Assembly: GCF_000701425.1 (NCBI RefSeq)
Contig: NZ_JNIW01000011.1
Location: 27,247-91,246 of the forward strand
DNA from: Deinococcus frigens DSM 12807
Lineage (GTDB): Bacteria; Deinococcota; Deinococci; Deinococcales; Deinococcaceae
Direction: 5' to 3'
Length of the DNA stretch: 64,000 nucleotides
A model generated the notes under the pieces. The model was given only the letters and a program-made list of their open reading frames with translations, was not told the DNA's origin and made no database searches. Numbering within the stretch: position 1 is the stretch's first letter; every line of letters starts with the position of its first letter. Below, in pieces: positions 32,240 to 43,046 of the stretch. Both the position numbers and the translations under genes were made by a program.

Positions 32240-33003
32240 TGAAAAAGCGCCTCGCGGACGGACTGACGTTGATCGAATTGCTGGTGGGGTTGCTGGTCTT
32301 CGGCATCCTGCTTGCTGCCCTGTTGAGTCTGGAAACCGCCACCGTCACCGGGGCCAACACTGCGGCCCTCCAGGCAGCCCGGATCCGCAACCTTCAGGAG
32401 GCCAGCAGCTACCTGGCCGCCCGGCTGCGGGCCGCCCGCCTGGTCAGCACGGACCTCAGCGTCAACGACCAGGCATGTAGCCTGACGCCTCCGGCAGGCA
32501 CACTCCCCTGCTTCGCCATCCTGGTGGGAGAGACCCGCACGGTGGGTGGGGTGACGCAGTATCAGGACAACGCCTACAGTTACCTGGTCTACCGGCTCAT
32601 TCCACGCCTTCAGCTTACGGCTGCGGACAGAGCGCCCGACACCTGGGCGGACAGCAACACCTACGCCCTGACCCAGTCCCAGGTGTTGCTCTGCGAACCC
32701 ACTGCGACTTCGTGTACCACGGCTGTTCCAGCCACGCCACCCAGTGTGGCCATACCGACGGTCATGCCAACTGCCCTCGCCATCACGCCAGCCGTGACCG
32801 CGACGCATACCCTTGACCAGGTGGTCGCGGACATGAGTACACTGGATCTGACGCCTGGCAGTGGCACTTTCACGCCATTCGCATACAACGCCGCAAGTCG
32901 CCAGTTCACGCTGCGCTTCCGCCAGAAGACCAATGAGCGCGGCACGGTTCGCTACACTCCGGCAAGCGAACCCTACCTGCTGCATATTCAGCGGCGCAAT
33001 TAA
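32239..33003 (+). CDS. type IV prepilin-like protein (PilW/GspJ type)
   Basis: 254 residues. GTG start at 32239-32241. Leader MKKRLADG, then G|LTLIELLVGLLVFG, where Leu replaces the usual Phe at +1 but Glu at +5 is kept. The long helix continues into a globular domain with an ARIRNLQEASSYLAARLR stretch typical of PilW-like minor pilins, and a Cys pair. Last gene of the operon. No pilus ATPase, platform protein or prepilin peptidase lies in this window, so the machinery must be encoded elsewhere. Confidence 0.83.
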   Translation: MKKRLADGLTLIELLVGLLVFGILLAALLSLETATVTGANTAALQAARIRNLQEASSYLAARLRAARLVSTDLSVNDQACSLTPPAGTLPCFAILVGETRTVGGVTQYQDNAYSYLVYRLIPRLQLTAADRAPDTWADSNTYALTQSQVLLCEPTATSCTTAVPATPPSVAIPTVMPTALAITPAVTATHTLDQVVADMSTLDLTPGSGTFTPFAYNAASRQFTLRFRQKTNERGTVRYTPASEPYLLHIQRRN

Positions 33004-33099
33004 CTGGTGGACTGCAAGTGATTTTTGAATTGTCGGCGAACGACGAACAGTGCCCACAGGACCGTGATCCATACGGTTGTCAATGACTCTGATCATCAA

Positions 33100-33138
33100 G
33101 TGAAACTATTCACTATATCTCTAACTTGTGAAATTTAG
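33100..33138. repeat. GTGAA/TTCAC three-part repeat, copy C
   Basis: GTGAA (33100-33104), 4 nt, TTCAC (33109-33113), 14 nt, GTGAA (33128-33132) then ATTTAG. It lies between the last pilin gene and the phosphatase gene, which converge; its right part encodes the last residues and stop of the phosphatase. Confidence 0.65.
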
Positions 33139-33771
33139 GTTCCCTGGTGCTAGTTCTGACGGTTGTTCTGACGGTTGTTCTGATGGTTCAAGCTGCCAAC
33201 CACTGCTCCCGTAACGCAACTCCGTCAATTGCACGTTCGTCTGGGCAAAGCGGTCTGAGCGCCAGCTTTCCACCACTGGGGCACGCAACAATCGGATCAG
33301 GAGCGAGATCAATGCGCCGCCGTGCGAAACGACGATGGGCGTGCCCGGCAGACTCAAGACGGGTTGCAGCGCCGCCTCGAACCGGTTGGCCACGTCCCGC
33401 AGGCTCTCGCCACCGGGAAAGCAGATGCTGTCGCCCGGACCGATGAGGTCAGCGAAATGCGCCTTCAGATCGCTGTACGGACGCCCACGCCACTCTCCCG
33501 GATCGATCTCCTGGATGCCGTCCAGGACAGTAACAGGAATACCCAGCAATTCGGCAACGGGCGCGGCGGTCTGCTGGGTGCGGGTGTAGCTGCTGGCATA
33601 GAGGCGCGGCGATACGGGACGCAGGGCGGCGATCTGACGGGCCAGCACGTGGGCCTGGGCATGCCCCTGGGCAGTCAACTCGTCGTAACGGCTATCCACG
33701 CCGCGCAGCACGCCTGCAACGTTGCCGGTGGTTTGCCCGTGGCGGGCCAGCAAGAGGTGGGGGGAGTTCAC
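33121..33771 (-). CDS. histidine phosphatase (phosphoglycerate mutase-like)
   Basis: 216 residues, a branch-1 histidine phosphatase. The catalytic motif is LARHGQTTGN, with the phospho-accepting His. The second His is in VVSHGGALI, and Glu in QEIDPGEWRG. It dephosphorylates a small substrate that cannot be named. The GTG start at 33769-33771 overlaps the stop of the CrtA-like gene as GTGA, so the two are coupled. The C-terminus carries a 12-bp coding tandem repeat (SEQP units) and ends inside repeat copy C, which suggests that the original tail was replaced. Confidence 0.82.
   Translation of the reverse strand: MNSPHLLLARHGQTTGNVAGVLRGVDSRYDELTAQGHAQAHVLARQIAALRPVSPRLYASSYTRTQQTAAPVAELLGIPVTVLDGIQEIDPGEWRGRPYSDLKAHFADLIGPGDSICFPGGESLRDVANRFEAALQPVLSLPGTPIVVSHGGALISLLIRLLRAPVVESWRSDRFAQTNVQLTELRYGSSGWQLEPSEQPSEQPSELAPGNLNFTS
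33154..33189. repeat. 12-bp tandem repeat in phosphatase tail
   Basis: Units TTCTGACGGTTG at 33154-33165 and 33166-33177, and a third degenerate unit at 33178-33189. Encodes SEQP-like steps on the minus strand. Confidence 0.7.
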
Positions 33772-34505
33772 CACGGGAGTGTAGCCAGCCCGGCTGGCCC
33801 GGACGGCAGCCCTGCCCACACGCCTCGGACCTCCTGCACTTCGAAGCGGGCGAACAGTTCCTCGCTGTACCAGTGTTCCTGGCGGGTGCGGGCGATGGCC
33901 TGACGGTGCGCGTCGCCGTGGTAGGCGTAGGTGCGCATGCTCCCAGCGTCCCGCCAAACGCTGAAGGTGGCCTGCTGCACCAGGGGCCACTCGCCCAGAC
34001 CCAGCGCGGAGATCAGGCCGGGTTGATGGGGCAAAAATTGCTGCGTTCCCGGCACCGCTCGCCAGAAGGCGGCCAGTCTGGCCGGACGAATGACGGCGCG
34101 GGTCAGGACCGCCACCGGCAGTTGACTATATGCAGGCGCGTGGGTCACTTGCGGTCCAAACGGCTGGTGGCCGCCCCAGCGCCCATGCCAGCGCCGGGGC
34201 CTCAGCAGCAGCGTGGCGCTGTCGGCCACCCGCTCTCGCTCCTGCCGCCGCCAGGGGCTGCTCTCGAACAGCTCGAAGGCGGCGCGCGATTGCCACACGG
34301 CGAAGCGCGCCCAGCGGCGCAGGTCCACACTCAGCGAGAGTGTCGCGCCGCGCCCGGTGCCCAGCAGGCGGTAAAACGTCAGGCCCGGCAGCCCGCGCAG
34401 GTGGGCGTGATCGGTCGCCATGCGCCGCATCCCTGCGCGCAGATCGGCGGGCGCGAAGCGGTTGACGGTCAGGGTCACGAGCGGGGCAGCGGGCAAGGCG
34501 GGCAT
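33768..34505 (-). CDS. spheroidene monooxygenase (CrtA)-like protein
   Basis: 245 residues with the CrtA layout: LTFYRLLGTGRGATLSLS early, RWARFAVWQSRAAFE, then GHQPFGPQ, PVAVLTRAVIRPARL, GLGEWPLVQQATFSVW and HWYSEELFARFEV at the end. CrtA enzymes oxygenate C2 of acyclic carotenoids, possibly with haem. Deinococcus makes deinoxanthin, whose known oxygenations use other enzymes (CrtO, a P450), so the role here is open: a carotenoid tailoring step or another substrate. It overlaps the histidine phosphatase by 4 bp. Confidence 0.7.
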   Translation of the reverse strand: MPALPAAPLVTLTVNRFAPADLRAGMRRMATDHAHLRGLPGLTFYRLLGTGRGATLSLSVDLRRWARFAVWQSRAAFELFESSPWRRQERERVADSATLLLRPRRWHGRWGGHQPFGPQVTHAPAYSQLPVAVLTRAVIRPARLAAFWRAVPGTQQFLPHQPGLISALGLGEWPLVQQATFSVWRDAGSMRTYAYHGDAHRQAIARTRQEHWYSEELFARFEVQEVRGVWAGLPSGPAGLATLPW

Positions 34506-34576
34506 TCAAGGCAGTCTAGAGCGAGGCGGGGCACAGACTTTGGCCTGACCCACGGTTGACCCTGGCAGGCAGAGGC

Positions 34577-34611
34577 TCGATGTTCTCGGAAAGGTTCGAT
34601 GTTCTCGGAAA
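34577..34611. repeat. tandem repeat upstream of uvrC
   Basis: TCGATGTTCTCGGAAA occurs at 34577-34592 and again at 34596-34611, a 19-bp period. It ends 33 bp before the uvrC -10 box. Confidence 0.7.
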
Positions 34612-34643
34612 CAGGTGTTACGGTGCGCGGGCCGCCTCTCCCC

Positions 34644-34649
34644 TATGCT
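34644..34649 (+). promoter_or_regulatory. -10 box of uvrC, leaderless
   Basis: TATGCT six bases before the GTG start of uvrC. No good -35 box at 16-18 bp, which would fit an activator- or repressor-dependent promoter. Confidence 0.4.
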
Positions 34650-34655
34650 TGAGAC

Positions 34656-36506
<1,851 letters not shown>

Positions 36507-36612
36507 GCGGCCAGCACGGTTGTTGAGGGGACCCCCACCATCTCTTGAGGCAACCTTTTAAGTGTGTGGGCGGGTGGGTTTGTGCGGCGGGTCGGCGGCA
36601 AGACTCGTGGGC

Positions 36613-37518
36613 ATGACCAAAGACACCGTAAAAAACCAGTACGAGATGCGCGATCCGCTGAGCCAGTACCCGCGTCCCCCGTTTCCCAAACAGCCGCAGC
36701 CCGCGCCGGGACTGGCAAGTGATATGGACCCCAAGCCGGACCACGGCGAGGACAGCTACGTGGGCTTTGGCCGCCTCAAGGGCCGCAGGGCGCTGATCAC
36801 CGGGGCCGATTCGGGCATCGGGCGGGCCGTGGCGATTGCCTTTGCGCGGGAAGGGGCGGACGTGGCCCTGAACTACCTGAAGGTCGAGGACTCCGACGCC
36901 GAGGAAGTCATCAAGCTGATCGAGGCCGCCGGGCAGAAAGCGGTGGTGATTCCAGGAGACCTCAAGGACGAGGCGTTCTGCGGGTCACTGGTGCAGCAGG
37001 CGGTAGACGGCCTGGGCGGCCTGGATATTCTGGTCAGCAACGCGGGCAAGCAGGTGGCGGTGGAGGCGATTGCCGACCTGACGTCCGAGCAGTTCGACGA
37101 GACGATGAAGACCAACATCTACGCCATGTTCTGGATCACCAAGGCGGCGCTGCCGCATATGGGACCGGGGTCCAGCATCATCAACACCACCTCGATCCAG
37201 GCCAGCCAGCCGTCCGCGAACCTGCTGGATTACGCGATCACGAAGGCAGCAATGGCAAATTTCACGGGCGGCCTCGCCAAGCAGGTGGCCGAGAAGGGCA
37301 TCCGCGTGAACGCCGTGGCCCCTGGACCGTACTGGACGGCCCTGCAACCCAGCGGCGGTCAGCCGCAGGACAGCGTGATGAAGTTCGGCGAGGGGGTGCC
37401 GCTGGGCCGCCCCGGCCAGCCCGCCGAGATCGCGCCGCTGTACGTGCTGCTGGCGTCGCAGGAGGGCAGCTACATGACGGGAAACGTGTACGCCAGCACC
37501 GGCGGGACGATCTACTAG
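36613..37518 (+). CDS. SDR-family oxidoreductase, general-stress type (YghA/YhdF-like)
   Basis: 301 residues. A 55-residue N-terminal extension rich in Pro precedes the Rossmann fold, as in the YghA/YhdF/GsiB-neighbour group of stress SDRs. Cofactor motif [21 protein letters not shown] motif VSNAGKQ; catalytic Ser (NTTSIQ), Tyr and Lys (YAITKAAM). Substrate unknown; often annotated glucose 1-dehydrogenase. Start at 36613 fits the family N-terminus but has no strong ribosome site. A good hairpin terminator follows. Confidence 0.85.
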   Translation: MTKDTVKNQYEMRDPLSQYPRPPFPKQPQPAPGLASDMDPKPDHGEDSYVGFGRLKGRRALITGADSGIGRAVAIAFAREGADVALNYLKVEDSDAEEVIKLIEAAGQKAVVIPGDLKDEAFCGSLVQQAVDGLGGLDILVSNAGKQVAVEAIADLTSEQFDETMKTNIYAMFWITKAALPHMGPGSSIINTTSIQASQPSANLLDYAITKAAMANFTGGLAKQVAEKGIRVNAVAPGPYWTALQPSGGQPQDSVMKFGEGVPLGRPGQPAEIAPLYVLLASQEGSYMTGNVYASTGGTIY

Positions 37519-37535
37519 ATAGTCCACACCCTCGG

Positions 37536-37568
37536 AAAGCCGCGCAGTCAGCACAGTTGCGCGGCTTT
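37536..37568. terminator. bidirectional terminator between SDR and PAP2 genes
   Basis: AAAGCCGCGC (37536-37545) pairs perfectly with GCGCGGCTTT (37559-37568), loop 13 nt. A/T ends on both sides suit convergent genes. Confidence 0.75.
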
Positions 37569-37581
37569 CGCGTGCCGGTTC

Positions 37582-38121
37582 TCAGGAGCGATTCACAAAG
37601 GGCAGGCGTGTCGGCCAGGTCGTGGGCCACGGGATCTGCGCAGCGATTAGCAAACCTGCTGACGCGATCCCGACGCTGCCCAGCACGGCCAGGCTGTGGT
37701 GCGCGCCGATGGCCAAACGGCCCAGCAGCACGGCCAGGAGTCCTGCGGCAAAAACCGGCCACCAGCGCCGGTCCAGCCACCAGGCCCAGCCCAGCAGCAG
37801 CGCGACAATCAGCGTGTGATCACTGGGAAAGCCGTTGTCTACGGCCACATGGGCCAGCGGCGCGTAGTGCTCGGCCAGATACGGGCGGGGGTCCGCGATC
37901 AGGTGGCCCAGCAACAGCGTCAGCAAGGTCGACACCAGCAGGGACACCGCCATTCGGGCCAGCAGGGCGGGGGTCAGGCTTTTCAGGCGCAGCAGCAACA
38001 GAGCCGCCAGCAGCGCCACCAGGCCGAACAGCAAAACATTGGCGCAGAACACGGCCAGGGCGGTAAGAGCCGGACTTCCGAGGGCCGTAGCGTGCAGGGC
38101 AGCTTGCAGGGTGTCGTTCAT
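37582..38121 (-). CDS. PAP2-family phosphatase, undecaprenyl-diphosphatase-like
   Basis: 179 residues with five to six membrane helices. Acid phosphatase motifs: DPRP (end of motif 1), FPSDH (motif 2) and GRLAIGAHH (motif 3), where Gly replaces the usual Ser. Short bacterial PAP2 proteins of this build (BcrC type) remove phosphate from undecaprenyl pyrophosphate at the outer membrane face, recycling the cell-wall lipid carrier. A second PAP2 gene lies at 38623. Start at 38121 chosen by the first hydrophobic helix; an upstream ATG adds ten polar residues. Confidence 0.8.
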   Translation of the reverse strand: MNDTLQAALHATALGSPALTALAVFCANVLLFGLVALLAALLLLRLKSLTPALLARMAVSLLVSTLLTLLLGHLIADPRPYLAEHYAPLAHVAVDNGFPSDHTLIVALLLGWAWWLDRRWWPVFAAGLLAVLLGRLAIGAHHSLAVLGSVGIASAGLLIAAQIPWPTTWPTRLPFVNRS

Positions 38122-38255
38122 CTGCGCCCAGTTTGACGCACGGCGGCGCACACCGCACCATCCATAAGTCTGGTTCCACGAGAGACCGTCCCAGAGGAAG
38201 CGCCGCCCACCTCAGTTTCCAAGGGGGCGGCGTGGGACGGAGCAACAACGGGCGG

Positions 38256-38432
38256 TCATGCGGGGCGCAGGCGGCGCAACACACCGCGCAACACACCGCG
38301 CAGGTCAGGGCGGGGGCGCTGTTCCTGGAGCTGCTCCTGGGCGAGACGGACCTGACGGGCGCGGCTGTCCTGGGCGGCTTCCCGGCGCAGGGCCTGGGCG
38401 CGTTGCTGGCCGCACTGAAGGTCAAAATGCAT
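38256..38432 (-). CDS. hypothetical 58-residue basic helical protein
   Basis: ATG at 38430-38432 with AGGA nine bases before, ending at TGA 38256-38258. The peptide is Gln/Arg-rich (CGQQRAQALRREAAQ, RLAQEQLQEQRPRPDL) and would form one or two amphipathic helices; the tail RGVLRGVLRRLRPA is strongly basic and might bind nucleic acid or membrane. I chose it over two overlapping plus-strand frames because of the ribosome site. Family unknown; the call is tentative. Confidence 0.4.
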   Translation of the reverse strand: MHFDLQCGQQRAQALRREAAQDSRARQVRLAQEQLQEQRPRPDLRGVLRGVLRRLRPA

Positions 38433-38622
38433 GGCGTGTCCTGGGAGCACCGGCTGCCGCTGTGGCATCCGTGGGTCCGGCGCTGATGGACCCATGCTGC
38501 GCCAGCAGGGGCAGTGGGCGCATCCGGTGGTTGGCGCATGTCCGCTGCGCGAATTGGCCTAGGCCGGGAGGGTTAAGCATCCGCCAAGCGCACATCCGGG
38601 GCGGGCAGAGTGTAATGACGGC

Positions 38623-39375
38623 ATGTTCTCGCACCTGCTTGAGGAAATCGTGCCCTTTGTCAAGGCGCACTGGCGCGTCCTGTTGTTGCTGCTCCTGGGC
38701 GTGCTGCTGCCGCTGGTGCTGATCGCGGAACTGACCGAAGACGTGTTCCGCGACGGCGGCTTCGTGTGGGACACGGCGATTCTGGAGTGGTACCGCGCGC
38801 ACCGCACGCCGGGGCTGACGGCGCTGGCGCTGGCACTGGGGGTGATCGGCGGAGTGCGGGTGCTGCCCGTGATCGCGCTGGTCATCGCGGTGTTGCTGGC
38901 GCGGGCGGGGGGCCGGACCCACGCGTGGTATCTGGCCTTCGCGCTGTCGGGGGCAGCGCTGCTGAACGTGCTGGCCAAGTTGATCTTCCAGCGCCCGCGC
39001 CCGGACGAACTGGGCGCGGTGCTGGTGGAAGCGGGCTTCAGCTTTCCCAGCGGGCACGCGATGGCGAACGCGGCCCTGGGAATCGCGCTGGGACTGATCT
39101 TCTGGCGCTCACGAGTGGGCGGGCTGGTGGCGCTGCTGGGCGTGTTCTGGGGTGTGCTGCTGGCCGCCAGCCGCAATTACCTGGGCGTGCATTACCCCAC
39201 CGACGTGATCGTGGGTTTCCTGGCCTCCACCGCCTGGGTTTACGGTTTGTACCTGCTGATGGCCAGCCGCTGGCCCGCGCTGGCCAGGGCACCGGGCGCA
39301 CGCCAGGACTCCTCCATGCCCGCCGGGATGGACGGCGAGGCTGTGCGGCAGACACAGCAGAACCACACGCACTAG
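38623..39375 (+). CDS. PAP2-family membrane phosphatase
   Basis: 250 residues, about six membrane helices with a longer periplasmic loop than the gene at 37582. Motifs are canonical: [18 protein letters not shown] and [13 protein letters not shown]. Related to YbgT/PgpB-like lipid phosphatases. The last 40 residues are polar and probably cytoplasmic. The substrate may be undecaprenyl pyrophosphate, phosphatidylglycerophosphate or phosphatidate. Two PAP2 genes on opposite strands within 1.5 kb suggest old divergence rather than fresh duplication, as their sequences differ. Confidence 0.85.
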   Translation: MFSHLLEEIVPFVKAHWRVLLLLLLGVLLPLVLIAELTEDVFRDGGFVWDTAILEWYRAHRTPGLTALALALGVIGGVRVLPVIALVIAVLLARAGGRTHAWYLAFALSGAALLNVLAKLIFQRPRPDELGAVLVEAGFSFPSGHAMANAALGIALGLIFWRSRVGGLVALLGVFWGVLLAASRNYLGVHYPTDVIVGFLASTAWVYGLYLLMASRWPALARAPGARQDSSMPAGMDGEAVRQTQQNHTH

Positions 39376-39533
39376 AACGGCGGGCGCAGCGTTCACCCGG
39401 CCTGGCGCACATGCCCCTGTCCAGAGTGCGATTCACAGACCCGGGGTGCCGAAGCCGTCCGATCTCATGGCATCCTCACCAATCGGCAGCGTGCATCCGG
39501 AAACAGCACACATCGACCTACGCCCACTTCCGC

Positions 39534-39562
39534 TTGACAGCGCTTTCAGAAGCGTCTAAGCT
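39534..39562 (+). promoter_or_regulatory. promoter of the LacI-family regulator with operator
   Basis: TTGACA (39534-39539), 17-nt spacer, TAAGCT (39557-39562). TGACAGCGCTTTCA (39535-39548) overlaps the -35 box and matches the perfect operator at 40697-40710 in 13 of 14 bases, so the regulator probably represses itself. Confidence 0.7.
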
Positions 39563-39627
39563 CAAAGCGTTCAACAATCGTTTGTTCATTTTTGCAGCAG
39601 GCTGCCATGTCTGCCAGGAGATTTTTC

Positions 39628-40653
39628 ATGTCTGTAACCGTCACGTTGATGCACGTGGCGCGGGAGGCGGGTGTTTCGCCCAGCACCGTGTCGCGCATTT
39701 TGAACGGCACCGCCAACGTCACGCCGGACAAGCGTGAGCGGGTGGAGGCGGTCATTCACCGCCTGAACTTCACACCCAACGTGCAGGCGCAGGCCCTGGC
39801 CAATGGACGCAGTTTCTCGGTGGGGGTGCTGACCCAGAACATCAGCAGCCCGTTTTACGGCGAGACGCTGGCCGGCATTGAACGCGGACTGGAGGGCAGC
39901 TCGTATCATCCGCTGGTGGTCAGCGGCCACTGGCACGCCGAGCAGGAACAGCAGGCGCTGGACCTGCTGATGCGCCGCCGGGTGGACGCTCTGATCGTGC
40001 TGGGCGGAGTGATTGAGGACGCTGCATTGCAGAACGTGGCCGCCCGGGTCCCGCTGGTGGCCGTGGGGCGCGACGTGGGCGGGTTGTCCGAGCGCTGCGT
40101 ACTGATTGACAACCGCGCTGGCATCCGGGACGTGGTGCGCCACCTGGCCGAACTGGGCCACCGCGACGTGGCCTTTATCGCTGGGCTGGAATCGCAGCAT
40201 GACGCGGTAGAGAGGCGCGAGGGTTTTGAGGCAGCCATGCAGGAATGTGGGTTGGCGCTGCGCTCCGAACTGATGCGGGCGGGCGACTATACCGAGGGCA
40301 GCGGCGAACGGGCCACCGAGGAACTGCTGAGTTTGGGCCGGCCCTTCACCGCGCTGGTCTGTGCCAACGATCAGATGGCTCTGGGCGCGCGGCTGGCCCT
40401 GTACCGCCGGGGCGTGCGCGTGCCACAGGACGTGTCGCTTACCGGTTTTGACGACCTGTTTTCCTCGCGCTACACCACGCCGCCGCTGACCACGGTGCAT
40501 CAGGCGGTCAACGAGCTGGGCGAACTGGCAGCCCAGACGGTGCTCCGTCTGCTGGCCGGGGAGCAACCACGCATGATTCCCTATATTCCGCGCCTGATTG
40601 TCCGCGAATCCACCGGCCCAGCGCCCCTATCCCCCGCCACTGGAGGCCACTGA
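39628..40653 (+). CDS. LacI-family transcriptional regulator
   Basis: 341 residues. The helix-turn-helix reads VTLMHVAREAGVSPSTVSRIL, with hinge LNGTANVTPDKRERV. The effector domain is a periplasmic-binding-protein fold starting FSVGVLTQNISSPFYGE. AGGAG lies seven bases before the chosen ATG. It probably senses an oligosaccharide from xylan or beta-glucan breakdown and controls the downstream import and hydrolase genes through the palindrome TGAAAGCGCTTTCA. A near copy of that operator lies in its own promoter. Confidence 0.9.
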   Translation: MSVTVTLMHVAREAGVSPSTVSRILNGTANVTPDKRERVEAVIHRLNFTPNVQAQALANGRSFSVGVLTQNISSPFYGETLAGIERGLEGSSYHPLVVSGHWHAEQEQQALDLLMRRRVDALIVLGGVIEDAALQNVAARVPLVAVGRDVGGLSERCVLIDNRAGIRDVVRHLAELGHRDVAFIAGLESQHDAVERREGFEAAMQECGLALRSELMRAGDYTEGSGERATEELLSLGRPFTALVCANDQMALGARLALYRRGVRVPQDVSLTGFDDLFSSRYTTPPLTTVHQAVNELGELAAQTVLRLLAGEQPRMIPYIPRLIVRESTGPAPLSPATGGH

Positions 40654-40696
40654 TGCACGACAGTTCCTGACCTGCCGCACCGTTTCACGCTCATTT

Positions 40697-40710
40697 TGAA
40701 AGCGCTTTCA
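40697..40710. promoter_or_regulatory. LacI-type operator before the transport operon
   Basis: Perfect 14-bp palindrome TGAAAGCGCTTTCA with central CG, the standard LacI-family form, 24 bp before the start of the solute-binding protein gene. Confidence 0.8.
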
Positions 40711-40734
40711 CTCCCGACCTCTGGAGGTCATCCC

Positions 40735-41982
40735 ATGAAGAAAATCGCCACATTCGCCCTCGTTTCCGCTCTGCTCGCCAGCACCGCCCACGCCCAGGAA
40801 AAGATCACCCTGACGGTCGCGGCCTTTCCCAGCCTGGACAGCGCCATCAAGGCGATCATTCCAGCATGGAACAAGAAATATCCCAACGTGACCATCAAGC
40901 TGCAAGCACAGGAATTTGCCGATCACCACAACGCCATGACCACCGCGCTCGCCACCGGCCAGGGGCTGCCTGACGTGATGGCCGTGGAAATCGGCTACGT
41001 GGGCAAGTTTGCCGAGGGCCGGGGCCTGGAAGACCTGAACAAGGCCCCGTACAACGCCGCCCAGTACAAGAAGTTGTTCACGCCGTTTACCGTGGCGCAG
41101 GCCACCAGCAGTGACCAGCGCTTTATTGCCATGCCCACCGACATTGGCCCCGGTACTTTCCTGTACCGTAAGGACATCCTGGACAAGGCGGGCGTCAATC
41201 CGGCCACCATGATGAAGGACTGGGACAGCTATATCGCCGCCGGGAAGATCATCAAGGCCAAGACGGGCGCGGCGCTGATTAACACCGCGCAGGGTATTTA
41301 CGGCGTGATGAGCCGCACCAACCTCAAGCCCGGCGAGGGCATCTACTTTGACAGCAAGAACAACCTGCTCGTCGGCCCTGACAACGCCCGTTTCCTGCGT
41401 GCCTTCACGCTGTCCAAGCAGGTGCGTGACGCGGGTCTGGACGCCAAGATCGGCGAGTGGAGCAACGAGTGGTACGACGCCTTCAAGAAAGGCACGGTTG
41501 CCACGCAGTTCAGCGGCGCGTGGCTGACCGGCGCACTGCAAAACTGGATGGCCCCCGACACCAAGGGGCTGTGGCGCGTGCAGAACCTGCCCGAGGGCGG
41601 TTACGCCTTGTGGGGCGGCACGTTCTACGCCATTCCCAGCGCCGCCAAGAACAAGGCGATGGCCTGGGAGTTCATCAAGTTCATGACGACCGATAAGTCG
41701 TCGCAGATCACGGCTTTTACCGACAACGGCGCGTTCCCGGCGCTGCTGACCGCCCAGAACGACGGCATCTTCAACAAGGGCGTGCCGTTCCTGGGCGAGC
41801 AAAAGGCCCGCGCCCTGTGGCGCGACGCCGCCCGCAAGACCCAGCCCATCGACGTGAACAAGTACGACTCGGTGGCCGATCAGATCGTCAACACCGAGCT
41901 GACCAACGTGCTGGAGCAGGGCAAGGACATCAAGCAGGCACTCTCGGACGCCCGCGCCCAGATTCTGCGCCGCGCCCGCTGA
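40735..41982 (+). CDS. sugar ABC transporter substrate-binding protein
   Basis: 415 residues. Signal peptide MKKIATFALVSALLASTAHAQ, then a family-1 extracellular solute-binding fold (ITLTVAAFPSLDSAIKAII, DVMAVEIGYVGKF, QFSGAWLTGAL). It should bind an oligosaccharide outside the cell. GGAGG precedes the ATG and a LacI operator lies just upstream. A GC-rich hairpin follows the gene and probably lowers read-through into the permeases, which would give the binding protein in excess. Confidence 0.88.
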   Translation: MKKIATFALVSALLASTAHAQEKITLTVAAFPSLDSAIKAIIPAWNKKYPNVTIKLQAQEFADHHNAMTTALATGQGLPDVMAVEIGYVGKFAEGRGLEDLNKAPYNAAQYKKLFTPFTVAQATSSDQRFIAMPTDIGPGTFLYRKDILDKAGVNPATMMKDWDSYIAAGKIIKAKTGAALINTAQGIYGVMSRTNLKPGEGIYFDSKNNLLVGPDNARFLRAFTLSKQVRDAGLDAKIGEWSNEWYDAFKKGTVATQFSGAWLTGALQNWMAPDTKGLWRVQNLPEGGYALWGGTFYAIPSAAKNKAMAWEFIKFMTTDKSSQITAFTDNGAFPALLTAQNDGIFNKGVPFLGEQKARALWRDAARKTQPIDVNKYDSVADQIVNTELTNVLEQGKDIKQALSDARAQILRRAR

Positions 41983-42017
41983 GCCTGAGGGACCTGACCA
42001 GAACGGTGTGACTGTCT

Positions 42018-42043
42018 GGGGGAGCGAGAAAGGCGGCTCCCCC
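42018..42043 (+). terminator. attenuating hairpin between binding protein and permeases
   Basis: GGGGGAGC (42018-42025) pairs with GCTCCCCC (42036-42043), loop 10 nt. A weak T run follows, consistent with partial termination or mRNA 3'-end protection. Confidence 0.55.
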
Positions 42044-42101
42044 GTTTCCATTCCCTGACCTGCCCCCCTCTATCCGGCGCACGGCGCGAAAGGATGGCCC
42101 C

Positions 42102-43046
42102 ATGCAAGAATGTGTTCCCCTGCCCACCAGCCCACCCCGCCGCCGCTGGAGCTATGACCGCTTTCAACAGCGTTTTGCGCCGTACATCTTCACCAGCCCG
42201 TTTTTCATTCTTTTCCTGATCTTCGGGCTGTTTCCGCTGGGCTTCAGCCTGTTTCTGGCCTTTCACCTGTGGAACCCGCTGGACGGGCTGGGCAACTGGC
42301 GCTACGTGGGCTGGGAGAACTTCCAGTTGGCGCTGGGCGCGCCGGATCAGTTCTGGGTGTCCCTGAAAAACACGGTCTGGATCGGGCTGCTGTCGGGGGT
42401 GCCGCAGCATCTGGTGGCGCTGCCGCTGGCCTTTGTGATTAACCAGGCCCTCAGAAGATATCAGGGCGCGATCAGCACCATTCTGTTTCTGCCGTACATC
42501 ACCAACGCGGTTGCCATCACGATTGTCTTCGGGATGCTGTATTCCGAGAACCTGGGGCTGCTGAATTACGCGCTGTCGGTGGTGGGCCTGGGGCCGGTGC
42601 GCTGGCTGGCGGTGCCGGACCTGGTGCCGGTGTCGGTGGCGGTGGTGGTGTTCTGGCGCTATGTGGGCTGGAACGTGATTCTGTACCTGAGCGGTTTGCA
42701 GGCCATCAGCGAGGACGTGTACGAGGCCGCCACCGTGGACGGCGCGAGCAACGTGCAGAAATTCTTTTACATCACGCTGCCGCTGCTGCGCCCGATGATG
42801 TTCTACGCCTTTACGCTGACCATCGTGGGCAACATGCAGCTGTTCGAGGAACCGTTCATCATGACCGGCCAGGGCGGCGGCAGCGGCGGCACCGCGCTGA
42901 CCTCGGCCATGCACATCTACAACGTCGCCTTCCGCGATCTGGACATGGGCTACAGCTCGGCGATGGCCTGGCTGCTGTTCCTGGCGATCTTCGTCCTGAG
43001 CATGATCAACAACTACCTGTTTTCACGGGGCGGAGGCCGCTCGTGA
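42102..43046 (+). CDS. sugar ABC transporter permease (MalF type)
   Basis: 314 residues, six membrane helices. The EAA loop that meets the ATPase is visible as EDVYEAATVDGASNVQKFFYI followed by LPLLRP. AAAGGATGG precedes the ATG. Overlaps the next permease as GTGA. Works with the binding protein at 40735; no ATPase gene lies in the cluster, so a shared MsmK-type ATPase must be supplied from elsewhere. Confidence 0.9.
   Translation: MQECVPLPTSPPRRRWSYDRFQQRFAPYIFTSPFFILFLIFGLFPLGFSLFLAFHLWNPLDGLGNWRYVGWENFQLALGAPDQFWVSLKNTVWIGLLSGVPQHLVALPLAFVINQALRRYQGAISTILFLPYITNAVAITIVFGMLYSENLGLLNYALSVVGLGPVRWLAVPDLVPVSVAVVVFWRYVGWNVILYLSGLQAISEDVYEAATVDGASNVQKFFYITLPLLRPMMFYAFTLTIVGNMQLFEEPFIMTGQGGGSGGTALTSAMHIYNVAFRDLDMGYSSAMAWLLFLAIFVLSMINNYLFSRGGGRS

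Noticed and set aside
33154..33189. Short tandem repeat as start of a CRISPR array
   Set aside because: Units are 12 bp, contiguous and in frame within a coding tail; no spacers and no cas genes.
34500..34655. RDRM before uvrC
   Set aside because: No TTATG-N7-CATAA-like sequence within 150 bp; only a tandem repeat is present.
38133..38486. Plus-strand frames over 38133-38722
   Set aside because: Composition is Gly/Arg/Ala shadow-like without a ribosome site; the minus-strand 58-residue frame has AGGA at the right distance.
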